Source of the DNA: Diphasiastrum complanatum
Lineage: Eukaryota > Streptophyta > Lycopodiopsida > Lycopodiales > Lycopodiaceae
Length of the DNA: 64,000 nt
Assembly (NCBI GenBank): GCA_029204225.1
Contig: CM055106.1
Span: 45,083,313-45,147,312, forward strand
Direction of reading: 5' to 3'
Shown here: positions 22,740 to 35,378 of the stretch, piece after piece
How positions within the stretch are numbered: the stretch's first letter is position 1
Layout of the letters: each line of letters begins with the position of its first letter
Translations under genes and position numbers: made by a program
Notes under the pieces: generated by a model
Database searches by the model: none
The model's input: the letters and a program-made list of their open reading frames with translations, nothing else
What the model was told of the DNA's origin: nothing

Positions 22740-24512
22740 AATATGAAATGAGGAGAATACCAGCTCAACCCCCACAGAAATCACCAATAGCTAAGGGTTG
22801 CAAGGTGGAACCACCCAAGGCACCTATGACTAAGAAGAATTAGATGAAACAACGCTACAGTCAAGTGATCCGATGGAGTGATCTACCGGGAGAAGCAATA
22901 GCTATGGTGGATATCGATATTCATAACCACGAAGCGAATATCAAAATAGCTCCCAAGAAGGATAACAAGGATGGATCCAACTATGACACAGAAAAAAAAA
23001 AAAAAAAGTGTTGGACTCCTTGAAATCTATCCGATTGGAACCAGACACAACGTCGTCATCACAGACGACTAGAAGTCCAAAGATTACAAGTCCGACTAAG
23101 ATCAACATGCTGAAGGATGAATCTCGTCGCCAGTTCACAAGATGCTAGAAACCCTCAAAAATTATACCTTAGACAACGTAGTAATTATCATGCCACAAGC
23201 GCAAAGGGAGCTTGATCAAAATCAGGAACTAGAGGAACAAGTCTTCTAAGGACTTGTGCATACATAGCCCATGAACCTAGTTGAGCCAGACGAAGAGGAG
23301 AAGATTGCTCATGTGGGAGAACAACTGACACCCACCCAGTTCACACGGCTACGTACCTTGTTGCTGGAATATAGAAATTATTTTGCATGGCCTTATAAAG
23401 ATCTGAAGGGTATACCACCAAACATAGTCCAACATACCATACCCTTGGTCGATGGAGCGGTCCCCAAGGTGAGCCGGTATTATTGCTGCAATCCTAATTA
23501 CACAGCTAATCAAACATGAATTACAGAAGCTACTAGACGTCGATTTCATTTATGAAATCGAGCATATAGGATGGGTATTGCCAATAGTCATAGTACCCAA
23601 GAAGAATGGCAAAATGCGAATCTGTCTGAATCTAAAGGTGTTACAAAGAAGGATCATTTTTTCTTACCTTTTATGGAAAGTGTTTTGGATAGAGTAGCAG
23701 GAGCAAAAGCTTATAGTTTTCTAGATGGCTTCAGCGGCTACAACCAGGTGAAAATAGCGGCAGAAGATCAACATAAGACAACATTTGCCACCGAATGGAG
23801 GACTTATGCATATAAGGTGATGACATTTGGTCTTTGTAATGTCCCGAGTACCTTCTAGCGAGTTATGCAAGTGGCATTCAAGGAGTACCTGAAGACATTC
23901 TGGAGATTTTCTTGGATGATTTGTGCATGCACGGGACGAACTCATAACATTTATCCGACTTGGAGAAAGTGTTAAAGCAATTCCACGAATACCATATATT
24001 CTTGAACCCAGAAAAGTGCCAATTTTGGGTGACACACGGCCTTATACTAGGTCATATCGTATCAAGACATGGAATCGCCACAGATCTATCAAAGATAAGG
24101 GTCATTGTTGATCTACCACCACCAGGGACAATCTGCGGGGTCTATGTCTTTATGGGTTGTGCTAACTAATATCAGATCTTCATTTTAGACTTTAGCAAGA
24201 CCAATCTACAAACTCACTACGGAACCTCATTGGACGAAGGAAGCCTTACAAGCTTTTCAAAAGCTTAAAGATGCATTGGTCTCTCCACCAATCTTGCGAT
24301 CGCCTAGTTGGATGATAGAGTTTCATGTACATACGGACGCTTCGAAGTATACAGTGGGAGCCATCTTGCCCCAGCCAGGAGAATGCAAAAAGAACTTTCC
24401 AATCCGATTTGTCAGTCGACAACCGACAGCTCAGTGACTTAGAAATGAACTATTCAACTACAAAGCGGGAAGCACTGGCCATGATGAGGTCAAGAAATTT
24501 CAACATTTTTGA
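22740..24512 (+). pseudogene. family A linker-RT-RNase H copy
   Basis: This is a plus-strand Ty3/gypsy fragment starting in the linker (VIRWSDLPGEAIAMVDIDI at about 22,870, interrupted by an A16 run at 22,990). It passes through VPKVSRYY (23,465), DADFIYEIEH-like and PIVIVPKKNGKMRIC (23,580), and SFLDGFSGYNQVKIA (23,715). The catalytic region is FLDD-like (about 23,910). RNase H has HTDASKYTVGAILPQ (24,340). The copy ends abruptly at about 24,512 at VKKFQHF, where a minus-strand copia scrap begins. Stops and shifts occur throughout. It keeps the RNase H N-terminus that the 52-57 kb copy has lost. Confidence 0.86.
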
Positions 24513-24529
24513 TGAGCAAATCTACAATA

Positions 24530-24735
24530 CATGATGATGTGTCGATGTGCTCCAAATAGATTTCCCCTCCAATAAGCTTCTCTCTCACGAAGTGATGTGC
24601 AACTTCGATGTGTTTGCTCCTTGCATAGAATATTGGGTTGTTGGCAAGGGCTTGTGCTGAAATATTATCACACATAATCATTAGTAGATCATCTTCCTTG
24701 ATAGTCTTTAGCTCCAAAAGTACTAGCCGAATTTT
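24530..24735 (-). pseudogene. copia RNase H scrap
   Basis: The minus strand reads CDNISAQALANNPIFYARSK and then EVAHHFVREK and HIDTSSCIVDLL. This is the C-terminal RNase H of a copia element, similar to 15,008-15,200. It is about 200 bp only, with no LTR. It abuts the truncated family A copy. Confidence 0.85.
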
Positions 24736-27700
24736 TGACGAGAAAAATCGGACTAATTTGGGACAAAAAAACGTTTGCGGAGTATTTGACGAGTACCAAA
24801 ATACTGTAAACTCCACAAAAGTTGAAGCAGAATATTGGACCAAAGAGGGGTCCCAGCCTGCTCTTAAAGTTACTAGACACGTTAATTATTAATAGACAAG
24901 AGATCTATACAAACGGTCTAGAGAATCGTCGGAAATATGTGACATAGACAAATTTTTTGCAAGACCAAAGAAAAATGTTGGTCCATGTAGAAATAGGTCC
25001 CAGCCCGCCTAAATGTGGCTAGTCAGAACTTTTACGGCTTTAAAATTGGCCCAGATATAAAAATACTGGCAATGCTAAGCAAAATTTTGATGTAATCAAA
25101 AATATTTTACTAATACTAAAAACCTCTTTGTTTTTCAAGAACGGTCGATTTCTTCTCAAAATGGCTATGTCTATCACTTGTAACATTCAGCAACTTGAAG
25201 ACTCAAAAATCGGTCTGTTAAAATACCGATAGAAAAAATTGACAAAATGGCATACATCAATGAGTGGGCACAATGGGTTTTGAAAATATGGGTACACGAT
25301 AATTTACAGCATCAAAATCGCAATCACAAGGAAAACTCAGCAAGACAAACGGGAATGGCAGTGTTAGGGGAGGCCAAAATAGTCAGCCAACTTGAAGGAA
25401 AAAAATTTTACACAAGTTGGTAACTTGCAATATTTACTTGGGCCAAAAATTACTAAGTTAATGGAAGGGGGGTTGCACTCTAGATTAAAAAAAAAAATTC
25501 TAGGAGTGACATCATCCCAATGACAAGTGTCAAAAGGGGGGGCTGGCTGCTTACATCATACATGAGTCATTTTGGCAATGATACACAAAATTTTAAGAAA
25601 ATCTTGCATGTACACCAAGTGGCCATAGGTCAATGGAAGAGTAGAATGAAAAAAATATAAGGAAAAAAGTTGGTTGATGTGATAGGGGCTTGCATGAAAC
25701 ACATACTGAAAAGAAAGAGAAATAACTGAAAACTGAAGAGTTGTCAAAATGAAGGGTGGCCCTCTGCCACCAGCTATATAATACCACCAAACGTTCATTC
25801 TGTGGGCCTGAGTAAGAAAATAGTTCTCTGTTGTGTTGCTCTGTTTTGCTGCTGCTGTGCTGATAACCTGAGTAAGAGAGTACACCAAGCTACTTTGTGT
25901 TGCCATGCTACTAGTGTGAAGGAGTCATTGTGAGGAAGAGGGGAGTGTAGTAAACTGTTTCCTTGTTATGTTGGTCAAGAGAGTGAGTTTTGGAGTAATT
26001 CCATGTTATGTTGTTGAAGTTGCTATGATGTTCTACTGAACCATGCCGGAGACATCCAGTTCTACATTGTTACTTATCTTGTTATACTGCTAACCTCACT
26101 AAACTATGAACAAAGAAGTAGCTGACCGTTTTATGGATGCACTACTCTGCTAAGCCATAATAAAAAGAGATTTTTGGTGAAGCATTATCTTGTTATGCTG
26201 CCCCTGTGTCTCCTTGTTCTGATCTAAAAAAAAGAAGAGTATGCCCACCCTACTATGCTGCTGTTCTCAGAAGAGTTTGATGTATTTGCCATGTTGTTGT
26301 CACAGTTGTTGACAGTTTTGTGGGTTTTTGAAGTGAGGTTATACTTTTTGGATGATTGAGGCATGGTGAGGATCATTATGTTTTAAGAGAGTCATGAGTG
26401 CTTGGTAGCTGGTACTGATACTGCTGTAGATAAGTACAAGGTTAATACCATGATACTGGAAATCAGTTTATGTTTACCTGGCTCAATGAATTCCAGTCTG
26501 GGGAAGCTAGTATCTTATAGAGATTATGACTGAAGATAACTACGTGAAGGAGACAATCATACTAACTACTGTGTCAGGTTTCGGCCACATTAGTGACGTT
26601 TGAAAAATGGAAGAAACGGATCTACATTGCTATTCGGTTGTCTCAGAGCTAGCGTGATGCATGGAACCATTGAAGAGTGAGCACTCTGATCAATTGATAG
26701 TGGCCCACGACTACCAACATGCGACCATTATGCAGCCCACTGTTCATAGAAAAATGATGTAAAGAGCAACCCTCTGACATGAGAGACCTGAACTCTGATT
26801 TCCACAAGTGTTGATCATAACTATCTGAATCGTGTATCGTTTGAGCCATGAATACAATTATCAAGTATGTGAACTATTGTTCCACCAACGTAGGGCTCTG
26901 AGTTATCATTCTGCATGGCATCTAAGCGCTGACCTTGACCGTATTATACGCCCCATCATTTCTGAGCTAAGTTTAAATGGTCAAGTAAGGAGCATAGCCA
27001 CTAGAGGATCGCGACTAGTCAGGAATGATTTTGGGCCTCCATCACTGATCCAGCACTCTGAGAATACTCACAATTGCAGGTCAACGTCAAGTCAGTGCTT
27101 TTCACAACAGACGATGCTTGTTTTTCTGATATCCGTCCGACAAGCTACTGATCAAGAAGCATTCTAGCTCTCTGTTTCCAACAACCAGAAGGCCAGCAAG
27201 CAACAGCGAGTAAGTGAGAGCTCGGGTGGAGAACAAGTGCCGTAGCAGTGAGAGGAGGTAGATCGGACCATCGCTGGGACCATCGCTGAGCAGTGCTTAA
27301 AGGACCTCTTTGACCATCGGTTCATCCATCAATCGCTATACCTAATGGAGTTCCATTAACGCTCCAAACGTCGTACTAATTTCCATGGACACCTGAAACC
27401 CTGGGTGCGTGAAGAGCCCACCATTTCGTGACGATTCTGACGTTTGAAACTTGAGTTCCATTGTTTGAAGGAGTGTGATCCAACGATCTGATCTCTAGCA
27501 GAAACGAGGCATGCTTTGCTTGCAATCACAACCAACCAGTGAGCAGCCAGTGGCCGCTATCAGTCGGTGGAGGAGAAGTAATTTTTCCTGCATGTGTTCT
27601 GGAATGATAGTAGCTACGGTGATCAGAGGCGCAGCTAGTCCGGAAAACAGTCCGTAGATGGAATTCTGAGGACGTGTTCTCTCTTCCTCATTCACAACAT

Positions 27701-27884
27701 AGACGCGCGGTATAGCATTGGATCCCTCCAGCGAAAATCAACAAACTACCGGAAATTCAAAGCCAGTAGACTTGCAAGAGTGATAGGAAGAGCAATCGAG
27801 GGAAGGAGCAATCGTTTCAGTCAAGTATAGAGGTATCTTTCTTCCAAACAATGATTGCATAAAACGTGTGGCTCACTATAGAAT
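24736..27884. other. unassigned 3.1 kb
   Basis: No frame here looks like a known protein. Features seen: a purine tract GGAAGGGGGG at about 25,463-25,472, a G7 run at 25,535, and a TATA-like AGCTATATAATACC at about 25,783 followed by a T/G-rich transcribed-looking stretch. Frames at 25,556-25,906 (minus) and 26,832-27,167 (plus) have no recognisable motif and are probably chance. It could be LTR and leader of an unidentified element. Confidence 0.3.
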
Positions 27885-28030
27885 GAACATTGTTGTTGAC
27901 GTGATTACTATGCTTTGAGTTGTCTGAACTTGCTATTTGATTCTAAGTATATTACATGAACATTGTTGTTGTCGTGATTACTATGCTTTGAGTTGTCTCA
28001 ACTTACTATTTGATTCTAAGTATATTACAT
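27885..28030. repeat. 2 x 73-bp tandem repeat
   Basis: Two head-to-tail units begin GAACATTGTTGTTG and end AGTATATTACAT (27,885-27,957 and 27,958-28,030), with three visible differences. Confidence 0.93.
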
Positions 28031-28892
28031 GTAGGTTGATGGATGTACTCAGTATGCATAGAGATAGGTGAAATTGTGTTCAGAATTGCACTGATTGAAA
28101 ATCTTAGTATGCATAAATTGATACATGAAATTGAAACTATGAATCGTTTGTTTAAATAAGACATCATTGAGCCATGCACTATAGCTATATTTGGATTTTA
28201 TAATGGTACTAACCTAACAAGAATCAACACTTCATGAGAGCTGCCTGGATTGCATTAGAACGCTTTATAAACTGCGAATAACAACATCCGAATCTCTTCT
28301 TAAACTCTCAGCTCCTTCTCTAGTCCTAAAAATGAAGGTGTCTTAAGGTGTGTCAATCCCATGAGCACGGAATGGACGGTAGAAAACTGCAAAATCGCAA
28401 ATATCCAAAAAGCTCAATGTTAATGGTTTGAATCATTACATAATCTTAGAGCTCAAAGAGGGCCTTTGAAAAAGATGCTTTTTTATTTTTTTTTCTCTTA
28501 TTTTCGTTGCCCTGTGAACCAATTGAAATCTTGAAATCGGGGTTTTCTACGTAACATAGAATTTTTCAAATATAAATAAAATAAAAACTTTTAAAATATA
28601 TTGATGTTTCGTTGGGCAGTATGTGAAAATGCTATTGGTTGATGAGGCCTGCCCTTCCAGCTCATCACTGCCCGAAGAGATCCAAAAATATTGAAATTGA
28701 ATATGACAGATGGTTGAAATGAGAAAATCGATGTACTATTAATGTATATGCATTGTCAAATCATGGTTAACAAGATTAACCAGAGCTAATTCGTGATGCC
28801 AAATAGATCAGTGTTTCAAATTTACGTCAACACATTTTCTCAGATTCGTGGCTTTTTGTCTATGCAAATTTTTAAATTCATAGTTCAGTGTT
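28031..28892. other. no gene seen
   Basis: AT-rich sequence lies beyond the truncated end of copia C RNase H. No LTR of copia C could be recognised here, so its 3' end is missing. Confidence 0.3.
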
Positions 28893-30745
28893 TTAGATGT
28901 TTGCATGCACATTACGAATGGATGCCCAGCTTGCGTCACTATAAGATTCGATATGAAATCCAGCTTCCTTCGAATAACACAATCCATAGTCCTTCGTTTC
29001 TTGGAGATATTGTAGTACTCTCTTTGCTAACTTCCAATGCAACGATCCTGGGTTTTGATTATATTGGCTCAACCTGTATACTACAAATGCTATATCAAGT
29101 CTAGTGTTGTCTGCTAGATATAATAATGATCCAATCAGCCTACGATAGGGTGTTTTGGTCATTCATTTTTCTTCTTTGAGGGTCTACGGACAATCTGCCT
29201 TGCTCGGTATTGTTCCAGGTATCATGGGAGTATGCACACCTTTGCATTCGAGCATGTTGAAGTCTTCAATGATCTTTTGAGTGTATTTTTGTTGGTGAAG
29301 ATACAACTTACCACCTTCAAAGTCTCATTGGATCTACAAGTCTGGACAGATTTTAGCTTCTCCTAGGTCAGCGATCTCAAATATTTCAAAAATGTCTCTT
29401 TTGACATCTAAAATTTACTTATCTCTTCTTGAGAAGATAAGCGTGTCATCAACATAAACAGCTAGAATGATTATTTCATTTTGGGCATGCTTGATATAGA
29501 CATTCGATTCAGCGAATAGAGGTTCGAAGCCTAAGAAACGTAGTGCTTCGTCTTTCTTTCTATACCATTGTCTAGTTGCTTGTTTCAGACCATAAATGCT
29601 TTTATTCATGTGACATCCATATTTTGGATATTTTTTGTTTACATAACCAAGTGGTTGAATAAGTCTTCTTCCAATTCTGCATGCAAGAAAGTGGCCTTCT
29701 CATCCACAATATGGATTTTCAGATCATGAGCCACTACATATGCAAATAACAAACGAATTGATGTATGTTTGACTTCCATTCTTGAAAGATTTGGTATGAA
29801 AGATTGTAAGGGGATTGACACCCCTATGGAGCATGTTGTGAAAGCAACTAATGAAGGTGATGAAGCATCCTTTGAGGACATCACCCTCTTTAGAAAGCTT
29901 ATAGGCTCTCTAATAATTTGACCATCACTAGACCTGACTTAAGTTTTTGTGTAAGCAAGTTGAATCAAAGTATGCAAGCTCCTTTAGTTCATCATTGGAA
30001 AAGTGCCAAGAGAGTACTTAGATATGTTTCTAGTACTAGATTTTTTGGCATACTTTATGAAGGATCTAACTTGCACTTGAGAGCCTACTCGGATTCAGAT
30101 TTTGCAGGTGACAGGTGATGAGAAAGTATCAGTGTAGTCGATTCCATATTTCTATGAGGATCCTTTAGCAACCAACCTTGCTTTGTATCTGATGTTCTCT
30201 CCATCAGGACCTGTTTTGATCTTGTAGATCCACTTGCATTTGACTGGTTTTCTTCCATCAGGAATAGGTGCAAGTGTCCATACATTATTCTTATACATGG
30301 ATGACATTTCGTCCTCCATTGCTTGAATCCATTGATCTTTATCTAGTCCATCAACAGCTTCCTCAAATGTTTGAGGTTCGTCAGAGAATCCACAAAATTC
30401 GATGGCTGTATTAACAACATCCTGACCATACCTTTCTGGTGGTTTTCATTGTCTGTCAGATCTTCTCATAGGTGGTTTCGAATTCGATTCTGCAGGTTTC
30501 GAGTTCGATTTTGATTTGAACTCATCTGTTGGAATTCGAAGTGGTGATTTGAGTCTATTAGGCACTCGATCTTGATCTCCCTCTGAATCTAGTAATTCTC
30601 TTTCATCTTCTGTTTGTTTTTCTTCTGTCGTTATTGGTAACTCGTAATAGTTTTTGAGAATTTCATAGCCAATTAGATCACTATCTGCTATGTATTTTGA
30701 CTCATCGACAACTGTTTTGGTGCTTTCGCATGAGTCATCATACAC
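28893..30745 (-). pseudogene. copia C linker, reverse transcriptase and RNase H (3' half)
   Basis: This is a minus-strand Ty1/copia pol. From 30,745 down: an acidic linker, PPMRRSDRQ, the RT start KCKWIYKIKTGPDGENIRYK (about 30,230), the stretch DTFSPV, an interruption by plus-strand filler (29,776-30,112), then KHTSIRLLFAYVVAHDLKIH, YGLKQATRQWYRKKDEAL (29,580) and YVDDTLIFS (29,440). RNase H begins with RRLIGSLLYLADNTRLDIAF (29,140) and is cut at DASWAS (about 28,910). It is the second half of the element whose first half is 37,443-39,335. Confidence 0.9.
29776..30112 (+). pseudogene. inverted copia RT-RNase H filler inside copia C
   Basis: The plus strand reads ERFGMKDCKGIDTPMEHVVK at 29,781 and, after a shift, TITRPDLSFCVSKLNQ (29,921) to SDSDFAGD (30,108). 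It is a 0.34-kb piece of a different copia element in the opposite orientation, with no LTR. It lies exactly between the DTFSPV and KHTSIRLL blocks of copia C, with nothing else added. Confidence 0.85.
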
Positions 30746-30755
30746 CTAGCAGATT

Positions 30756-31319
30756 TGTCATGTGCTGCATGTAATTAGCCCATGAGCTTACTAATGAATT
30801 GCCAAATATAGCCATGGAGTTAAATTAGATTAGAACTAGTCAATAGGACAGTTAATAAAGTGGTTCAAACAACCTCACTATAATAGAGAATAGTGGAATT
30901 GTAATAATGTTTGTAAGGCCCAATTTAGCTAAATAAGGTCCCAAACTTATAGTAGAGGCACAAATGACCACTATAAATAGCTGAGGTCGTGCTAAATTTG
31001 GAGGCTATTGTTCATTTTGTAATTTTGAGTTTTAAGATATTTTGAAGCTTCTCTTGGAGAGCTTTCTTGATGGAGAAAGTGGTTCATGTGTCTAAAATCA
31101 TATGAGAGCTATGATCATGCTCTACAATCAGGCCCCTATCTTGTGAATGATCAATAATCATGAATAAAGATACCTTACTTTGCCAATTTTGGTGAAGTTT
31201 TGCTACTTTTAGCTATCTTCTTGATTTTTGACTAGTTTTCTTGATTTCTTGCATTTCCATTATAATTTGATGTTGAATGAATGGATTAGATGTTTGAATG
31301 CTAAGGTTGGCACATGACA
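30756..31319 (+). repeat. 5' LTR of element D
   Basis: 564 bp, TGTCATGTG...CACATGACA, with the 9-bp ends exactly inverted. It contains CACTATAAATAG (about 30,980), a likely TATA box. Confidence 0.93.
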
Positions 31320-31323
31320 ATTT

Positions 31324-31336
31324 TGGTATCAGAGCC
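31324..31336 (+). other. primer-binding site of element D
   Basis: TGGTATCAGAGCC lies four bases after the 5' LTR. It is the usual initiator tRNA-Met complement. Confidence 0.92.
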
Positions 31337-32769
31337 TTAGATCCTTTCCCCATCAGATTTGGTGGATTTTGTTAAATTTGGTAGAATTTCTTGTTCTAGT
31401 CTTTTTGTTTTTTTCAATTTTCAGCAAGTTTTGGTTCAATTTTTAACTATCTAATCTTCCTTTTTTTTTTGTGTGTGTAGTTTCTTGTTGTAGAACAGTA
31501 GATCTTTCTTTTAGCTTTCTAGAGGTACTAAACTTTTCTGATTTGGAGCTATAATGACCAAGTTATGGCCATTTTAGTGTTTTTTTTTTCAATTTTAGTT
31601 AGTGGTAGTTTTTGCAGTCTGTTTTTCTCCATTTTTGGCTGTATTTTGGTTGTGATTGTGCTTCTATAGGATTGTAGATCTTAGTCTTAGCTTGAATCTG
31701 AGCCAATTTCTAGCCAATTTGGTTGAGAACTGACAAAGTTATGGCAATTCTTGTGAAGGTCTAAAACTAGTTTTTGGTGAAAATTTGGGGGAGAATCACT
31801 TCAACTTTTCATTTCGGAAGTTTTGATTCTTTGTTGATTTTTTTCCAATTCCTTAGTTCTGAGGTTTTCACAGGTACATTTGAAAAAAAGTCTCTGACCT
31901 AACCCTACCTTCGCATATCCCTAACCCTACGCTCGCAATTAGGTTAAAAAAAAAGTGCAAAAACATAAAAGAATACCCTGGCCAAAATTCTCTAGCCTAA
32001 CCCTAAATCACTTTTTTTTAAAAAAACTTTAGATAACCTAAACCTAAAAAACCCCCGCAGCCCTCCCTAGCGCCCCCCAGCACATTTTTCCCACCCCTCA
32101 CACCCGCTCCCTCCTTCCTCACGACGCCCATCGGCCCCTCCCATCTCTCCTACGCCTCCCCTGTCTGCATGCCAGCACACTTCACGGCCAATTTCGGAAT
32201 ATTACTCATAAGATTTTTTTGAAAAGAAATATTTCTAAAATATTCGTTCTCTATCCCCACTTATGGGCTCGTGTAAAAACATATATTCTATTTTTTTTTA
32301 TGCTTCATCCACCATAATGATTGCATAAAAATTAATGTTAAACTTTAATTCTTTTACGGCTTTCTTTCTTCAACGGTCCAATGCTCCAAGGAAACCAATT
32401 TTTTTTAGTAGGGCCCTATTTTTAAGTTTGTTCATTTTTTATTCTCGACTAAGTTTTTAAACTTCCATAACTTTTTCATATGATCGCGGATTTCAGTGTT
32501 GCAAGAATGAAAAGTGATCAGTTCATCGAGTTGAGTACAATAAGTGTATTTTCCGTAGTCATTATTTTAATTTTATTTTCCACCCCTTTTTTTCTTGAGT
32601 ATATTTACGTTTTATATACACATTCTTTGAATTATTGTATCTTTTTTGTGTGACATCGGATTTCAACGCAGTAAAAAGCAAAAGATTCAGCAATGCAATT
32701 AGCTTTGATCCATGAACAAAAATACCCTTCAGTGACAAAAATGTACCAAAAATAAGGGACGACTGCAAT
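31337..32769 (+). other. element D leader with C-rich foreign-looking segment, gag N-terminus missing
   Basis: The first half is T-rich non-coding leader. About 31,890-32,200 changes abruptly to CCCTAA-containing and then strongly C-rich sequence (GCGCCCCCCAGCACA-like, 32,070-32,170). AT-rich sequence follows until gag C-terminal codons appear at about 32,770. Chromoviruses normally encode capsid here, so this stretch appears to have replaced it. Confidence 0.5.
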
Positions 32770-33274
32770 CAACACATCTTATAATACGTTTGGGGCTCCA
32801 AAGTCTCAGTCTGGTACCAGTCAATTTTATAAGTCAAACATCTCAACTGGAGTCTTCAAGGATAACAAAAGTAACAATAATACGAACAAGAGTACTATTG
32901 TTCATTATCCAACAGTCAAAGTTGGCGATAAATCGAGAACTAAAGTTGTTGGGAAGGGAACGATATCTACAATGACGGGCAATCAAAAGCCAAGACCTGT
33001 TCAGAGACTATCGGACGACCAAGAGAGGAAACTTAGAGCATTGGGGCTTTGCTTCAGATGCCAGGAGAAATATGACAAGGATCATTGGAAGGTATGTAAA
33101 TTTTGTAAACAAGAGATTCGATTAACGGCTATGAGCGGAAATCCCAATGAGAAAAATCAATCAGGCGAAGAAGAAGTTGAAAATTTATTGAGTGAAGATG
33201 ACATTCAAATTCTGCAAGAACATCAATGTGACTTAATTGATGATGAAGAGTTGCAGATTGATAACGAGAGATGA
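32770..33274 (+). pseudogene. element D gag C-terminus
   Basis: The frame reads through Ser/Asn-rich sequence into PRPVQRLSDDQERKLRALGL and the zinc knuckle CFRCQEKYDKDHWKVC (about 33,050-33,095), of the type found in chromovirus gag. It ends with an acidic stretch and a stop at 33,274. The capsid part is missing upstream. The knuckle would bind element RNA. Confidence 0.82.
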
Positions 33275-34205
33275 CAAAAATGCATTGATAGGAAGGACAT
33301 GGATGCTTCACTCATGTTCATGTCCTTAAACGCATTTAATGGTTCTCAGTCTGCTAAGACTTTATGTATTAAAGCAAAAATTAATGGTAGAGAATTTATA
33401 TTTTAGTTGATAGTGGAAGAACGCATAACTTTTTCAATAGCTGTTCAATCAGGAGTTGTAATATAGCTACAATGAAGATTCCGAAGCCATTGAGAGTACA
33501 GATGCTGATGGAAACTTCATCAATTGCGATAGAATCACAACCAAATCCAAGATTCAAATGGGTAAGTATGAATTTTAATCAAACTTCCATGTGGTCGACA
33601 TGGGTCCTATCGATATGATACTTGGTCTCGAGTGGTTACAGACATTGGGCGATGTTACCTTTAACTTTGAGCAGGGAACAATGCATTTCACACAGTCAGG
33701 AAAAACTTTTGAAATTCATAGCTGTATGAAAGAAGAATCAGGTTCCTATTTACGCCTGATTACTAACGCACAAGCTCGACGCATATCTCGAAAGCATGTA
33801 GATATGTTCCTATTGAAACTGGAAATGGATGAGGGTAAAATTAAAGAAGTCGATGCAAAGCCTATGAATACAAAGATACAACAAGTTTTAGACAAGTATA
33901 AAGATGTGTTTCCAAACACATTACCAAAAGGGGATCCTCCAACTAGATTCGTGGACCATATCATAGAACTTGAACCCAGTTCAAAGCCAGTCAATATTCC
34001 TCCTTACAGGTTATCACAACTAGAAAGGGAAGAAGTTCAAAAACAGGTTCAAGAATCACTTGATCAAGAGTTCATTAGTCTGAGCAGATCGCCTTTTGCC
34101 TCACCTGTTCTTCTTGTTAAAAAAAAAGATGGTACATATGGAATGTGCATAGATTATCATGCACTCAATAAGATTACCATCAAGAATAGATTTCCAAGTC
34201 GATGA
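33275..34205 (+). pseudogene. element D protease and reverse transcriptase N-terminus
   Basis: Around 33,400 the words ING-REF and, one base out of frame, VDSGRTHNFF mark the aspartic protease active site (DSG). A stop and frameshift interrupt it. From 33,591 the frame runs [13 protein letters not shown] (end of protease), the linker, then [37 protein letters not shown] and [12 protein letters not shown]. It ends at 34,205 by a frameshift within the RT fingers. Protease would cut Gag-Pol; RT copies RNA. Confidence 0.88.
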
Positions 34206-34860
34206 CTTATTAGATGCCCTTAAAGAAGCACAACTATTTTCAAATATTGATCTCTGTTCTGGGTATCATCAAATTAAGGTAAGCGAGGAGGATTAAGACA
34301 AGACTGCTTTTCGAACAGACGAGGCATTATCAATTCAAAGTTGTGCCTTTTGGTTTAACAAATGCACCAGCTACCTTCCAAGCATTGATGAATCTAATCT
34401 TGGGGTATACAAATTCATCTTGGTATTCTTTGATGACATACTAATTTATAGCCGAAACTTAAAAGAACATGCTCAACACCTGGAAGTGGTTTTGGAATTG
34501 TTGCAGGAATATAAGTTGTTCGCCAAGATGTCAAAGTGTGAGTTCGCCCAACAAGAGATTGAGTATTTGGGGCATATGGTGACTAAAGATGGCATTAAGG
34601 TGGACCAACGTAAGGTCGAAGTGGTTAAATATTGGAAGAGCCCTAAAACTTTGCGACATTTAAGAGGAATTTTTAGATTAGCATCTTATTATCGACGATT
34701 TATATTCAATTTTTCAGGAATAGCAACAGCACTCACACACTTGTTGAGGAAAGGAAAATTCGAATGGAGTGAAGATGCTCAGCAGAAGCTTCGATCAATT
34801 AAAGGAAGCCTTGGTGAATGCTCCAATTTTGGTACAACTAGAGTTTACCTTTCAAGGTGA
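34206..34860 (+). pseudogene. element D reverse transcriptase, catalytic half
   Basis: After the frame break, FSNIDLCSGYHQIKV (34,235) continues the RT, with an internal stop at about 34,294. From 34,420 the open frame has [10 protein letters not shown] (catalytic DD, family usually YVDD), KMSKCEFAQQEIEYLGHMV and FRLASYYRRFI. The frame is lost again before 34,860. It is homologous to chromovirus RT and not functional as it stands. Confidence 0.88.
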
Positions 34861-35366
34861 CTGTTGATGCAAGTGGAAGTGGATTAGGGGCCATACTAAG
34901 TCAGAAGGATGGTGTGATTGCCTATGAGAGTCAAAAATTGACCGACAAGGAGATGTCATATCCTACGCATGACAAGGAGATGTTAGCTATAGTTTATGCC
35001 TTGAAAAAATGGCCACAATACCTTTATGGGTCGAAATTCATCATTAAAAGTGATCACCATAGCCTTAAATATTTCTTAATTCAGAAGCAGCTTACGGACA
35101 AACAAAAGAGATGGTTGGCACAAGTTCAAGCATATGACTTTGTTATTGAATATCTTAAGGGCAGGGAAAACCAAGCTGTTGATGCTTTATCAAGGTTGTG
35201 GAGAATGCAAATGAGTGATGCAGGCGAATACTTAGGAGTAGATAACTATTCTCCAAGATGCAGAGGAGAATTGCATGTCCACAAAACAAGATCAAGCCTC
35301 ACAAGGGTTATGTTGCATGATAGAAAAATGCATACTGAATCCCTCATTTTTTTGAAAAATAACTAG
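34857..35366 (+). pseudogene. element D RNase H
   Basis: An open frame of 169 codons holds VDASGSGLGAILSQ (first catalytic Asp), SYPTHDKEMLAIVYALKKW (Glu), IKSDHHSLKYF (Asp) and ENQAVDALSR (last Asp). All four expected acidic residues are visible. RNase H would remove the RNA strand during reverse transcription. It is out of frame with the RT upstream. Confidence 0.88.
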
Positions 35367-35378
35367 AAGTCAGTCATC

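Noticed and set aside
25556-25906. 116-codon minus-strand frame as a gene
   Set aside because: No family motif, overlapped by another frame, and lies in a region with LTR-like promoter signals.
31895-31990. Interstitial telomere array
   Set aside because: Only isolated CCCTAA words, not a tandem array.
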